Positions 1 through 9,854 of a stretch of 50,814 nucleotides of DNA are shown here, in pieces; positions within the stretch are counted from its first letter, which is position 1; each line of letters starts with the position of its first letter. The notes beneath the pieces are model-generated. The model was not told where the DNA came from. It saw nothing but the letters and a program-made list of their open reading frames with translations, and made no database searches. The translations under genes were made by a program, and so were the position numbers. Origin of the DNA: JAVDCA01 sp035293985 (GTDB lineage: Bacteria; Pseudomonadota; Alphaproteobacteria; Rhizobiales; Xanthobacteraceae); contig DATGLS010000022.1 in the NCBI GenBank assembly GCA_035293985.1, positions 1 through 50,814 of the forward strand. The letters are read 5' to 3'.

Positions 1-1
1 G

Positions 2-3000
2 GTCTCCGTCCAGGCCGAGACCGACTTGAACCTGAAAACGACATTCGACGCGACCGGGACGGCGTTCGACGGCAAGCAGCTCGCGTTTCTGGACATCAAG
101 AATCAAGACCAGACGATCGGCTCCGATATCTTCATCAACAATCTCACCGTCGAAAAACCTGCACCGGGCGGCGGCCCGCTCCAGTTCACCGACCAGACGA
201 CGGCTGCGCATAACGTCACCGTTACCAACGGCAACGGCGGTGCGGTGGATCTCACCGATCTGACGTCGGACGGCAAGACGGTCGACTTCGCGCTCCTCAG
301 CCCGACGGAACTCGTCGCCTATACGGGCAACTCGCCGACGCCGAGCGACATCGTGTTCACGGTGATGCTGTCGACTGCCGCGCCGAACGGCAGCTACGAC
401 TTCGTCCTCGATAAGCCGCTCGACGAGGCGCTGAGCGGCGCCGACGGACTGGAATTCACCTTCAACTACACGGCGCGGGATTTCGACGGCAGCACCACGA
501 GCGGCACCTTCACGGTGACGACCACCGACGACGCGCCGATGCTGACCGGCCAGACCACGAGCACATCGGTCGAGGAAGGCGCGCTGAGCACGGCAAGCGG
601 CGACCTCTACGGCGACGGCAACGACCAGGGGCCGGGCCAGGGCGCGCCGAGCCCCGCGACGCTCCCGCCATTGGTCAACTTCGGCGCCGACGGCCACGCC
701 GTCGACGCCAACGGCGGCAACAGCGGCTTCCGCTTCGCGGTCGCCGATGGCGGCACGTTCGATTTCGGCGTCAAGTCGCACGGCCAGGAGGTCGACTACG
801 TCACTGTGTCGGCGGTGAGCGAGACCGCCGACGGGGCCGAGCAGACGCTGACGGCCTGGAGCAATGGCGGCCTCGCCAATGGCGGCCACGAGGTCTTCAC
901 CCTCACGCTCGACGGCGACGGCAATTACAAGTTCACGCTGATCAATCCGCTCGACGAGCCCGGACGCTCCTTCGCGTCGCTCGACCTGTCGCGACTGATC
1001 GAGGCCGTCGACTTCGACGGAAGCTCGGTCACGCTCGCGTCGGGCTCCTTCACCATCGCGGTCAACGACGACCACCCGTCGATCTCGGACGTTTCCGCCA
1101 GCGTGTTCGAAGCCGGCCTCGACTCGGCCACCGATCCGTTCGGCGCCGGCAACCACGTCGGCTCGGCGAGCTTCGCGACTGAGGCGAGCGGCTCGCTCGA
1201 GCTCCATTTCGGCGCCGACGGGCCGGCCGCGTCGGGCTCGCTCCACTTCGCCGACACGATCACGGCGGCGAACAACGTCACCGTCACCGACGGCAACGGC
1301 GCCGCCGTCAGCCTGTCGAGCCTCACGTCGCACGGCGCGGCGGTGCATTTTGCCCTGCTCGACGCCGATACGCTGGTCGCCTACACGGGCGCAACGGCGC
1401 CGAATGCGATCAACGCCGCGAGCGTGGTGTTCTCGCTGACGCTGTCGGCGGCGGCGCCGAACGGCAGCTACGACTTCGTGCTCGACAAGCCGCTCGACCA
1501 GGCGCTCGCGGGCAGCGACGGGCTGCACTTCGCGTTCAAGTACGTCGCCAAGGACTTCGACGGCAGCACGGCATCGGCCTCCTTGACCGTGACGGCGGTC
1601 GACGACCTGCCGGTGGCGGTCTCCGCGTCCACGGGCCAGGTCGACGAGAGCGGGCTCACGTCGGCGACCGATCCGTTCGGCATCGGCACCGACCCGGGCG
1701 CGCCGACCGAGGCGAGCGCTACGATCGCGCACTACGGGGCCGACGGCCCGTCGATCGTCACCACGAATACCGATACGTTCGGCATCCATAGCCAAAGCGA
1801 CGCGTTGAATTTCGACGCCAACATCGACGTCGGCGGCAATTTCCGCTTCAGCGGCGTCGGCGGTTTCGGCTACGAAACGTTCGGCAGCGAAGGCGACATC
1901 GAAGGACAGACGGGCGCCACCTTATCGATCACCGATGCGTCGGGGCCGTTCGTCCTTACCAGCATCCTTCTCGGCCAGATCAGCGGCACCCCGAACTTCA
2001 ACAATCCGAACGTGACGCTCGTCGGTCTCGACGCGCAGGGCGACGTCATCGCGAGCGTGCCGCTCACCGTCGGCCTCGACTCCAACAATTTCCCGGCGAC
2101 CGTTTTCAACGCGGCCGGAACGGCCTTCGCCGGGCTGCAACTGGCGAAGCTCGAGCTGGTGCCGGGCGATCCCAACAGCGCTGTCATGTTCAACGACATC
2201 ACGGCGACGCGGTCCACGCCGCCGCCACTGTCGTTCAGCGACCTGACGAACCCGGCCAACAACATCACGGTTACCGACGGCAACGGCAATGCCGTCAGCC
2301 TCGCCAGCTTGAAATCGCACGGCGACACCTTGAATTTCCAGCTGCTCAACCCCGAGACGCTGGTCGCCTTCACGGGGACCGATGCAGCCCACCCGGTGTT
2401 CACGGTCATCCTGTCGAACACGGCGAGCGACGGCGCCTACGACTTCGTGCTCGACAAGCCGCTCGACGAGCCGCCCGGCGCCGGCGGCGCGCTGAACTTC
2501 AAGTTTGCCTACACGGCGCGGGACTTCGACGGCGACACCGCGTCCGGCTCGTTCACCGTGTCGACGCAGGACGACGCACCGTTTGCCCACACGGTGTCGG
2601 CCACCATGGCGGAGAACGTCAACACGACCGTGCACCTGACGGCTGGCACCGACTACGGGGCAGGTGCCGACGGTCTCGCCGCGTTCGCGATCGACCCGGC
2701 GAGCGCCACGTTCACGTCGGATCCCACCAACGGCCACCTCGTGCTACCGGCCGGCGCGCAGCTGACCTCCAACGGCGATTCGGTCACGCTCAATCCGGGC
2801 GCGGATTTCGAGGCACTCGGCGTCGGCGAAAGCGCGACGGTCGATGTTCCCTACACGGTGACGGATACCGATGGATCGACGGCCACGGGTCACATCGTGT
2901 TCACGATCGACGGTGTCAACCAGGCGCCGGCGTTCGACGGCGGCACGACGTCCGGCTCGGTGACCAGCGCGACGCCGACCACCGGCGGCCTCGTCGAATT

Positions 3001-6000
3001 CGCCGATCCCGACGTCGACGACACGCACAGCGCGAGCTTCGTCGCCGAGAACACCGGCCACCATGCGGATGGCACGCCGTATCTCGGCACGTTCCAGCTC
3101 TTCTCGCTCGGCGAGGCCGCAGGCCTCGGCAGCGTGCCGTGGCAGTTCAACCTCGATGGGGCCGATATCCGCTCGCTGGCGCAAGGCCAGACGCTGCAGC
3201 AGTTCTACGACGTCACCATCAGCGACGGCCACGGCGGCGCGTTCACCAAGACGGTCGAGGTCGATATCGTCGGCAGCAACGATCCGCCGGCCTTCACGGG
3301 CGGCGCGACCTCGGGGTCGGTCGATGAGATCGGGCTGGATCAGGGCACGACGCCGGTCACCGGCAGCAACACGCGGGACGCCACGTCGGGCGTCCTCACC
3401 TACACGGACCCCGACCTGACCGACACCGGGCATACGGCCTCGGCGAGCCTCGTCTCGGCGGTGTGGTCGGGCGCATCGCAGTTCATCGGCATTCCGCAGC
3501 AGACGCTGAACGATCTCGCCACCGCGATGACGGCGCAGGTGACGGCGGAATCGACCAACGGCGCGACCGGCTCTGTTCAATGGACCGCGAGCCTGCCGGA
3601 CAAGGACCTCGATTTCCTCGCCCAGGGCGAGACGCTGACCGCGATCTACAACATCACGGTCGCCGATCCGTCCGGCGGGAGCTCGACCGAGGCGGTCACG
3701 GTGACCTTCAACGGTGCAAACGACGAGCCGCAGGCCGTCGGTGGCGTGACGTCCGGCACGGTGACCGAGGACGTCGGAGCCGTCGCCGGAACGGGGCGGG
3801 CGGACGGCTTCGTCGCGTTCCATGACGGCGATTTCAACGACGTGCACAGCGCAACCTTCACCGCTGAGAACAACGCCCGGCACGCGGATGGAACGCCCTA
3901 TGTGGGCACGTTCTCGATCCTCACGGTCGGCGAGACGGCCGGCGACGGCAGCGCGGACTGGCACTTCAGCGTCAACGAATCCGACATCCAGTTCCTGGCG
4001 CAGGGCCAGAAGCTGCAGCAGCTCTACGACGTGACCGTCAGCGACGGTCACGGCGGCAGCGCTATCCAGAAGGTCGAGGTCGACATCGTCGGCACCGACG
4101 ATCCGCCGGCGATCGCGCCGGCCGACAAGACCGAGAGCGCGTCGCTGCAGGTCGGCGGCGGCACCGAGACGGCCTCCGGCGCTATCCACTTCACCGACGT
4201 CGATCTCACCGACCGGCCGACCGGCTCGGCGAGCCCCGCGTCGATCACCTACACGGACGCCAACGGCCAGAATATCACGCAGACGCTGACCCAAGGCGAG
4301 ATCAGCACGATCGAGAACGCGTTCACGGTCAGCCAGCACGCCGGCAATACCAACAACGGCGAGGTCGACTGGAGCTTCAGCATCGCCGACAACCAGCTCG
4401 CGTTCATGACCCACGGGCAGAGCATCACGCTGACCGAGACCGTTACGGTCGACGATGATAATGGCGGGACCGATACGTCCACCGTCACGCTGACGCTGAG
4501 CGGTCCGAACCATCCGCCCGTAATCACCTCCGCCCCCGAGACCGCCACCATCTTCGATGGTCAGTCGCTGCAGCCGCCGACCAACCTCGTCGTCAACGGC
4601 GGGTTCGAGAGCGGCACCGGCGGCTGGACCTACACCAACTTCCTCTATGCGCCGAGCCTCGGTCAGGCCGCGCATTCCGGCAACCAGGCGGTCCTCGTCG
4701 CGACCTATCCGTCCACGAATCTCGGGACGATCGGCCAGACCATCACGGACGTCGCCGGCACGTCCTATAAGATCGATCTTTGGGCGATCCCGACGGGTGG
4801 ATCGCGCGGCAACTCGCTCGCGATCGACTGGGATGGCACGACGGTTCAGGCGTGGTCCAATGTGCCGTCGATCTCGAGCGCCAACCCGAGCAGCTCGAGC
4901 CAGTACGTCGAGTACACGGCCAACGTGGTCGGCACCGGCAGCGACCAGCTCGGCATCGTCCTGGGCACCGGCTACTACTGGTACGTCGACGACGTCTCGG
5001 TCACGCAGGTGACGACGCCCGGCACCGAGCAGCAGGCCGGGGCGATCACCTTCACGGATGCCGACGCGGCCGACACCCATGCGGTCAGCTATGTGGCCGA
5101 CGGGCAGAACTATCTCGGCACGTTCACGGCGACGCTCGCGACCGACTCGACGGGTGGGAAGATGGGCGCGGTCGATTGGAGCTTCAGCGTCGCCGATTCC
5201 GCGCTGTCGTCGCTCGGCGCCCAGCAGACGATCGTGCAGACCTACACGGTGTCGATCGACGATGGCCACGGCGGCGTGACGCAGCAGAACGTGGCCGTCG
5301 ACATCACCAATCCGGATCATGCGCCGGTCATCGTCGCCGGCCCGACCAGCGCCGCGATAACGACGAACCTCGACGCGTCGGCCTCCACGTCCAACCTGAT
5401 CCAGGACGGCGGGTTCGAGGCAACCACCAACAGCGGACTCGGCAGCCTGTGGACGATCGTCTACCAGCCCGCTCTCGGCGACGTCTACGAAGATTCGTTG
5501 GCACCCGACGCCCATGGGGGCAAGCAGGCGCTCTTGCTGTGGACCGGAACCGATGGGCCCAACGATGTCATCAAGCTCAGTCAGGCGGTCGCCAACACGG
5601 TCGCGGGCGTGTCGTACACGCTCACCTTCTACGTCGAGAACGACCATTTCGATCCCGCCAACTTCATCAATATCCTGTGGAATGGCCAGAACGTGGCGCC
5701 CCTCGCCGCGGTTCCGGTGTCCGGCTTCGAGAATTTCTTCCAGTACAACGTCGAGCTGATCGGCACCGGGACGACGTCGACGCTCGAGCTCGACATCAGG
5801 AATTTCTACGCGTTCAATCTCGACGACGTGTCGCTGGTCGCCAACAAGGCGAGCAATGTCGAGCAGACCGCCGGCACCATCGTATTCACCGACGCCGACG
5901 TTCACGACACCCACACGGTCACCGTCACGCCACTGGGCACCGGCTATGTCGGCACCTTGACGGCGGCCATCGGCATGGAGTCTTACGGCGGCAGCCCCGG

Positions 6001-9000
6001 CATCGTGAACTGGAACTATTCGGTCGGCGACGCCTCGATCGCCGGCGTGGACCTGACGCAGACCTACGCGATCTCGATCGACGATGGGAAGGGCGGCGTC
6101 ACCACGCAGGACGTCACCGTCAACATCAACGATCATGCGCCGGCGATCACGTCGGGCACGCAGGCCGGCAGCGTCACCGAGGACGCGCATACGCCGATCG
6201 AGACCGCGAGCGGGGCGGTGACCTTCACGGACGCCGACACGACCGATACGCACAGCGTCATGGTGACGCCGGCCGCCAACGGCTATTTCGGCACGCTCGC
6301 CGCGGTCGAGGTCGCGGATTCGACCGGCGGCGGCACCGGCACGGTGGACTGGACCTATTCGGTCAACGACGCCGCGATCCAGTCGCTCGCGGCCGGGCAG
6401 ACGGTGACACAGACCTATGCGGTCGCGATCAACGACGGCCATGGCGGAACGACGTCGCAGAACGTCACCATCACGCTGCACGGCGCCAATGATGCGCCTG
6501 TCCTCAACACCGCCGATGCGGTCGTGCTCAACGGTGCGGGCAGCACCGTCAACCTGCTGCTCAACCCCGGCTTCGAGAGCAGTGGCACCAGCCTCACCAA
6601 CTGGGGTGTGTCGCCGTCCGGCAGCATCGTCGTCAGCAATACGCACCATAGCGGCAGCCACAGCGCCGACACGAGCGGCACGGGCGGCGGGACGCTGTCG
6701 CAATCGATCGCGACGACGGCGGGCGAGCTTTATACGGTCAGCTTCTGGGTCGAGGCCTCGTCCGGCGGCAACGGGACCTTCTCGGCGAGCTGGAACGGGA
6801 CGCCGTACTTTTCGCTGACAGGGTCGCAGCTCCCGACGACGTTTACACAAGAGTCGTTCACCGTGATGGGCACCGGGGGCTCGGTTCCGCTCGCATTCGC
6901 AATGCGAGATACCGGCAGCAACCAGCATGTCTTCCTCGATGATGTCTCGGTCGCCCCGGCCGCCACCGCGGTGACGGCGCTGATCGCCAGCGGCAGCGGC
7001 CCGAACAACGTGACCGACGTCGATAGCGGCGCCTCGGCCGGAATCGCCATCACGGGCACAGGCGGCGTCAGCGGCACGTGGTTCTACACCATCAACGGCG
7101 GGGCGAACTGGACCGCATTCCAGTCCGTCAGCACGACCAACGCGCTGCTGCTGGCCGCCAATTCGTCGACGGAGGTCCGTTTCGTGCCGACGACGCCGGG
7201 CGCTGCCGGGCAGGCGACGCTCACGTTCAACGCATGGGACCAGACGACCGGCACCAACGGTGGCACCGTGAACCTCACGACCAACGGCACCGGCGGCACG
7301 ACCGCGTTCTCGACCGGCGCGGAGACGGCATCGCTGTGGGTCGGCACGCCGACCGCGGGCAGTTCGGCCACGCTCACCACCGGCGCCGACAGCGTGTTGT
7401 TCGGCACCGGCACCAATACGATCGCGGCGACGGACGCGACGCTGCAGACGACCGACAGCCTCGTCGGCGGCAGCGGCATCGACACGCTGAGCCTCACGAT
7501 CGGCGCCGGCAGCGGCTATTCGTTCAACTTCGGCGCCATGGCGGCCTTCGCGGGCATCGACACGGTCGCGCTCGCTGCCAATCCGGGCCAGAGCGTCAGC
7601 CTGACGTTCACCAACGCCGACATCGCGAGCGGGCAGATCATCACGGTCGACGCCAGCGCCGACACGGCCCAGCCATTCAGCCTCGATGCTTCGAGCGTCA
7701 CCGACGGCGGCAGCTTCAAGCTCGTCGTCGCCGCCGCCGAGCTCGCCGCTGCGCCGACCATCGCGGGCGGTCTCGGCACCGATGTCATAGCCGTCGCAGG
7801 CGCCGCGGCCCTGACCGATCTCGCCTTCGCGCACTTGAGCGGCGTCGAGGTGCTGCAACTCGCCAACGCCGCCAACAGCGTGACGCTCGGCGCCGATGCG
7901 GCCGGCGCGTTCGGCGGCGCCGGCCATACGCTGACCATCGACGATACGGCCGGCGGCAATCTCACGCTCGACGCCTCGGGCCTGACCGGCAATGCACCCA
8001 ACGTGCTGGTCGAGCTCACCAGCGCGGCCTTCACGTCGAGCGATCACATCATCGGCGGCGCCGGCACCAACACGATCCAACTGACCGATGCGGCGGGCCT
8101 GACCCTGAACGACGCGTCGTTCACCAACGTGCACGGCATCGAGGTGCTCAAGGTCGGCGGCAGCGGCGTCGACACGCTCAACCTCGGTCCGCTCGCGAGC
8201 GCGGCGGTCGGCGGCGCCGGCCATGCCTTGACGATCGACGATACGACCGGAACCGGGGCGCTCGCGATCAACCAATCGGGCACCGGGACGAGCGCCAACC
8301 TGCTGGTCGAGCTCACCGGCGCGCATTTCAACGCGACCGACGTCATCACCGGTGGGTCGGGAGCGGACACGATCCAGCTCGTCGACCAGACCGGCATCGT
8401 GGTGGCCGATGCCGCGTTCACCAACGTCACGGGCATCGAGACGCTCAAGGTCGGCGGCGCGGCGGACGACAGCGTCACGCTCGGCGCCTTTGCGAGCCAC
8501 GACGTCGGCGGCGCCGGTCATTTCTTCGAGCTCGACGACTCGAGCGCGCTCGGCAACCTGTACGTCAACGCCGCGGCGATGAGCGCCAACCTCGAGGTGC
8601 TCGCCGGCGCCGGCAGCGACCTGATCACCGGCGGCTCGGGCAACGACACCTTCTTTGCCGGGCTCGGCAACGACATCTTCGCCGGCGGCCTCGGCAACAA
8701 CACCTTTGCGTTCAACTCGCTTAGCGTCGGTGCCGTCCAGATCACGGACTTCAACAACACCACGCGCGCCGACCAGATCCAGGTATCGGCCTCAGGCTTC
8801 GGCGGCGGGTTGACGGCGAACGAGGACGTCACCCCGGTCTTCCAGACCGCGAGCAACGCCACCTTCAGCGGCGCCGGCGGCGGGCAGGGCCAGTTCCTGT
8901 TCGATACGGCAAACCATACGCTTTACTACAGCGCCAACGGCACGACCGGCGCCGAGCATGCGATCGCCCAGATCGAGGCCGGCGTGGCCGTGACGCCGCA

Positions 9001-9022
9001 TGACATCCACGTGGTGGCGTGA
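2..9022 (+). CDS. Giant type I secreted repeat adhesin A, 5' end outside window
   Basis: The frame is open from the first complete codon, and the first ~50 residues match the interior of a repeat, so the true start lies upstream. The TTG at 26 is not a credible start. Numbering residues from that TTG, the order is: end of an inserted beta-sandwich; T1SS-143-like repeats with DDxP junctions near 169, 348, 525 and 849; a cadherin-like unit (850-970); about seven VCBS-type repeats with NDxP-like junctions; three galactose-binding-like modules (NGGFE... to DDVSV) nested in the VCBS region; GGAGH repeats; a short RTX-like segment (GGSGNDTF); and a C-terminus ending IHVVA typical of type I secretion substrates. 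The protein has very few Cys and is rich in Asp, Gly and Thr, so calcium-stabilised surface adhesion is the likely role. It is paralogous to the protein at 11209. No secretion genes are present here. Confidence 0.9.
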   Translation, partial: VSVQAETDLNLKTTFDATGTAFDGKQLAFLDIKNQDQTIGSDIFINNLTVEKPAPGGGPLQFTDQTTAAHNVTVTNGNGGAVDLTDLTSDGKTVDFALLSPTELVAYTGNSPTPSDIVFTVMLSTAAPNGSYDFVLDKPLDEALSGADGLEFTFNYTARDFDGSTTSGTFTVTTTDDAPMLTGQTTSTSVEEGALSTASGDLYGDGNDQGPGQGAPSPATLPPLVNFGADGHAVDANGGNSGFRFAVADGGTFDFGVKSHGQEVDYVTVSAVSETADGAEQTLTAWSNGGLANGGHEVFTLTLDGDGNYKFTLINPLDEPGRSFASLDLSRLIEAVDFDGSSVTLASGSFTIAVNDDHPSISDVSASVFEAGLDSATDPFGAGNHVGSASFATEASGSLELHFGADGPAASGSLHFADTITAANNVTVTDGNGAAVSLSSLTSHGAAVHFALLDADTLVAYTGATAPNAINAASVVFSLTLSAAAPNGSYDFVLDKPLDQALAGSDGLHFAFKYVAKDFDGSTASASLTVTAVDDLPVAVSASTGQVDESGLTSATDPFGIGTDPGAPTEASATIAHYGADGPSIVTTNTDTFGIHSQSDALNFDANIDVGGNFRFSGVGGFGYETFGSEGDIEGQTGATLSITDASGPFVLTSILLGQISGTPNFNNPNVTLVGLDAQGDVIASVPLTVGLDSNNFPATVFNAAGTAFAGLQLAKLELVPGDPNSAVMFNDITATRSTPPPLSFSDLTNPANNITVTDGNGNAVSLASLKSHGDTLNFQLLNPETLVAFTGTDAAHPVFTVILSNTASDGAYDFVLDKPLDEPPGAGGALNFKFAYTARDFDGDTASGSFTVSTQDDAPFAHTVSATMAENVNTTVHLTAGTDYGAGADGLAAFAIDPASATFTSDPTNGHLVLPAGAQLTSNGDSVTLNPGADFEALGVGESATVDVPYTVTDTDGSTATGHIVFTIDGVNQAPAFDGGTTSGSVTSATPTTGGLVEFADPDVDDTHSASFVAENTGHHADGTPYLGTFQLFSLGEAAGLGSVPWQFNLDGADIRSLAQGQTLQQFYDVTISDGHGGAFTKTVEVDIVGSNDPPAFTGGATSGSVDEIGLDQGTTPVTGSNTRDATSGVLTYTDPDLTDTGHTASASLVSAVWSGASQFIGIPQQTLNDLATAMTAQVTAESTNGATGSVQWTASLPDKDLDFLAQGETLTAIYNITVADPSGGSSTEAVTVTFNGANDEPQAVGGVTSGTVTEDVGAVAGTGRADGFVAFHDGDFNDVHSATFTAENNARHADGTPYVGTFSILTVGETAGDGSADWHFSVNESDIQFLAQGQKLQQLYDVTVSDGHGGSAIQKVEVDIVGTDDPPAIAPADKTESASLQVGGGTETASGAIHFTDVDLTDRPTGSASPASITYTDANGQNITQTLTQGEISTIENAFTVSQHAGNTNNGEVDWSFSIADNQLAFMTHGQSITLTETVTVDDDNGGTDTSTVTLTLSGPNHPPVITSAPETATIFDGQSLQPPTNLVVNGGFESGTGGWTYTNFLYAPSLGQAAHSGNQAVLVATYPSTNLGTIGQTITDVAGTSYKIDLWAIPTGGSRGNSLAIDWDGTTVQAWSNVPSISSANPSSSSQYVEYTANVVGTGSDQLGIVLGTGYYWYVDDVSVTQVTTPGTEQQAGAITFTDADAADTHAVSYVADGQNYLGTFTATLATDSTGGKMGAVDWSFSVADSALSSLGAQQTIVQTYTVSIDDGHGGVTQQNVAVDITNPDHAPVIVAGPTSAAITTNLDASASTSNLIQDGGFEATTNSGLGSLWTIVYQPALGDVYEDSLAPDAHGGKQALLLWTGTDGPNDVIKLSQAVANTVAGVSYTLTFYVENDHFDPANFINILWNGQNVAPLAAVPVSGFENFFQYNVELIGTGTTSTLELDIRNFYAFNLDDVSLVANKASNVEQTAGTIVFTDADVHDTHTVTVTPLGTGYVGTLTAAIGMESYGGSPGIVNWNYSVGDASIAGVDLTQTYAISIDDGKGGVTTQDVTVNINDHAPAITSGTQAGSVTEDAHTPIETASGAVTFTDADTTDTHSVMVTPAANGYFGTLAAVEVADSTGGGTGTVDWTYSVNDAAIQSLAAGQTVTQTYAVAINDGHGGTTSQNVTITLHGANDAPVLNTADAVVLNGAGSTVNLLLNPGFESSGTSLTNWGVSPSGSIVVSNTHHSGSHSADTSGTGGGTLSQSIATTAGELYTVSFWVEASSGGNGTFSASWNGTPYFSLTGSQLPTTFTQESFTVMGTGGSVPLAFAMRDTGSNQHVFLDDVSVAPAATAVTALIASGSGPNNVTDVDSGASAGIAITGTGGVSGTWFYTINGGANWTAFQSVSTTNALLLAANSSTEVRFVPTTPGAAGQATLTFNAWDQTTGTNGGTVNLTTNGTGGTTAFSTGAETASLWVGTPTAGSSATLTTGADSVLFGTGTNTIAATDATLQTTDSLVGGSGIDTLSLTIGAGSGYSFNFGAMAAFAGIDTVALAANPGQSVSLTFTNADIASGQIITVDASADTAQPFSLDASSVTDGGSFKLVVAAAELAAAPTIAGGLGTDVIAVAGAAALTDLAFAHLSGVEVLQLANAANSVTLGADAAGAFGGAGHTLTIDDTAGGNLTLDASGLTGNAPNVLVELTSAAFTSSDHIIGGAGTNTIQLTDAAGLTLNDASFTNVHGIEVLKVGGSGVDTLNLGPLASAAVGGAGHALTIDDTTGTGALAINQSGTGTSANLLVELTGAHFNATDVITGGSGADTIQLVDQTGIVVADAAFTNVTGIETLKVGGAADDSVTLGAFASHDVGGAGHFFELDDSSALGNLYVNAAAMSANLEVLAGAGSDLITGGSGNDTFFAGLGNDIFAGGLGNNTFAFNSLSVGAVQITDFNNTTRADQIQVSASGFGGGLTANEDVTPVFQTASNATFSGAGGGQGQFLFDTANHTLYYSANGTTGAEHAIAQIEAGVAVTPHDIHVVA
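530..2580 (+). repeat. T1SS-143-like repeat units of adhesin A
   Basis: Three consecutive units start at DDxP junctions near positions 530, 1067 and 1600. The first two are about 180 codons long. The third is about 324 codons because it carries an extra ~150-residue domain (about 1741-2225). The same order (alpha, beta, inserted-beta, then cadherin-like unit) recurs in adhesin B at about 15475-18350, so this block was duplicated between the two genes. Confidence 0.75.
4580..5010 (+). other. Jelly-roll (galactose-binding-like) module 1 nested in a VCBS repeat
   Basis: The encoded stretch starts NGGFESGTGGW and ends YVDDVSV, the usual bounds of carbohydrate-binding-like beta-sandwich modules. 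Flanking residues (PVITSAPE before, GAITFTDAD after) are the two halves of one VCBS repeat, so the module sits inside it. Sister modules lie at about 5393-5850 and 6544-6960. Ligand unknown. Confidence 0.55.
5393..5850 (+). other. Jelly-roll (galactose-binding-like) module 2 nested in a VCBS repeat
   Basis: This stretch runs from NLIQDGGFEAT to NLDDVSLV with the same architecture as module 1 but considerable divergence. It is again followed by the second half of a VCBS repeat (GTIVFTDADVHDTH). Confidence 0.5.
6544..6960 (+). other. Jelly-roll (galactose-binding-like) module 3
   Basis: This third copy runs from NLLLNPGFESS to FLDDVSV. It lies just after the last VCBS NDAP junction and before the C-terminal GGAGH/RTX region of adhesin A. 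No equivalent was seen in adhesin B. Confidence 0.5.
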
Positions 9023-9181
9023 TCCGCCACCCACCCGCGGACGTGGGGCGCGCACTGACGATCCGGCGGCGCACCGCTGATATGCTCGGTACGCCAGCAC
9101 CGCGTCCATGGGAGCAGGCGTCTTCTCCCCGACAACCAGATCGCCGATAGTGCAGGTCGGGATGTCGCGGGAGGAGCCTTG

Positions 9182-9802
9182 ATGCGACCAACACGTACGG
9201 CGTGGCGGCTCGGCGCCGGGGCGGCGCTCGCGAGCCTGCTGCTCGTGTCCGCATCGGCGCAGCGTTTCAGCGGTCCTCGCCCCGACCAGCAGATGGGTCC
9301 CGATCAGCCCGGCTACGTGGCGACCAGCGAGGACGAGCAGCTGCCGCCGCAATATCAACGCCAGGAGGTCTTTTTCCGCACCAGCGAGGCGCCCGGCACG
9401 CTCGTGGTCAACACGGCGGAGCGCTTCATCTACCTGGTGCAAGGCAATAACCGCGCCCTGCGCTATGGCATCGGCGTCGGTCGCGATGGCTTCCAGTGGT
9501 TCGGCCTGAAGCGCATCGACCGCAAGGCCGAATGGCCGGACTGGCGGCCGCCGCCCGAGATGATCGAGCGGCAGCCCTATCTGCCGCGTTTCATGGCAGG
9601 TGGTCCCGGCAATCCGCTCGGAGCGCGCGCGCTTTATATTGGCGGTACCGTCTACCGCATCCACGGCACCAACCAGCCATGGACGATCGGCTCGGCGGTG
9701 TCGTCCGGCTGCTTCCGGCTCACCAATCCGGACGTGAGCGATCTTTACGATCGCGTGCCGGTCGGCACGCGGGTGGTGGTGTTGCAGGCGCCGCGGCCGT
9801 AA
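9182..9802 (+). CDS. L,D-transpeptidase (YkuD/ErfK family)
   Basis: The predicted 206-aa periplasmic enzyme would form 3-3 crosslinks in peptidoglycan or attach proteins to it. An N-terminal hydrophobic segment ending near ASAQ (about residues 10-27) is the export signal. The YkuD signature is clear: HGTNQPWTIGSAVSSGC, with His161 and the nucleophile Cys177. ATG 9182 is preferred over the adjacent TTG because GGAGG at 9170-9174 lies about 7 nt upstream. It sits between two giant adhesin genes, 159 bp after the first and 52 bp before an amino-acid receptor on the same strand. A role in surface-layer remodelling is an inference from position only. Confidence 0.9.
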   Translation: MRPTRTAWRLGAGAALASLLLVSASAQRFSGPRPDQQMGPDQPGYVATSEDEQLPPQYQRQEVFFRTSEAPGTLVVNTAERFIYLVQGNNRALRYGIGVGRDGFQWFGLKRIDRKAEWPDWRPPPEMIERQPYLPRFMAGGPGNPLGARALYIGGTVYRIHGTNQPWTIGSAVSSGCFRLTNPDVSDLYDRVPVGTRVVVLQAPRP

Positions 9803-9854
9803 CGGTCGCGCATCCGACGGTCCCGTCGGTTGCGAAACGAGGGGAGGTGGTGTC

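Noticed and set aside
26..28. TTG 26 as the start of adhesin A
   Set aside because: The frame is open to the window edge, and the upstream codons (VSVQAETD) continue the repeat domain, so the gene starts outside.
2744..8521. 1925-codon open frame on the minus strand, opposite adhesin A
   Set aside because: It is Arg/Asp/Gly-rich, has no domain-like pattern, and mirrors the repeat periodicity of the plus-strand gene. High GC suppresses stop codons on the opposite strand.
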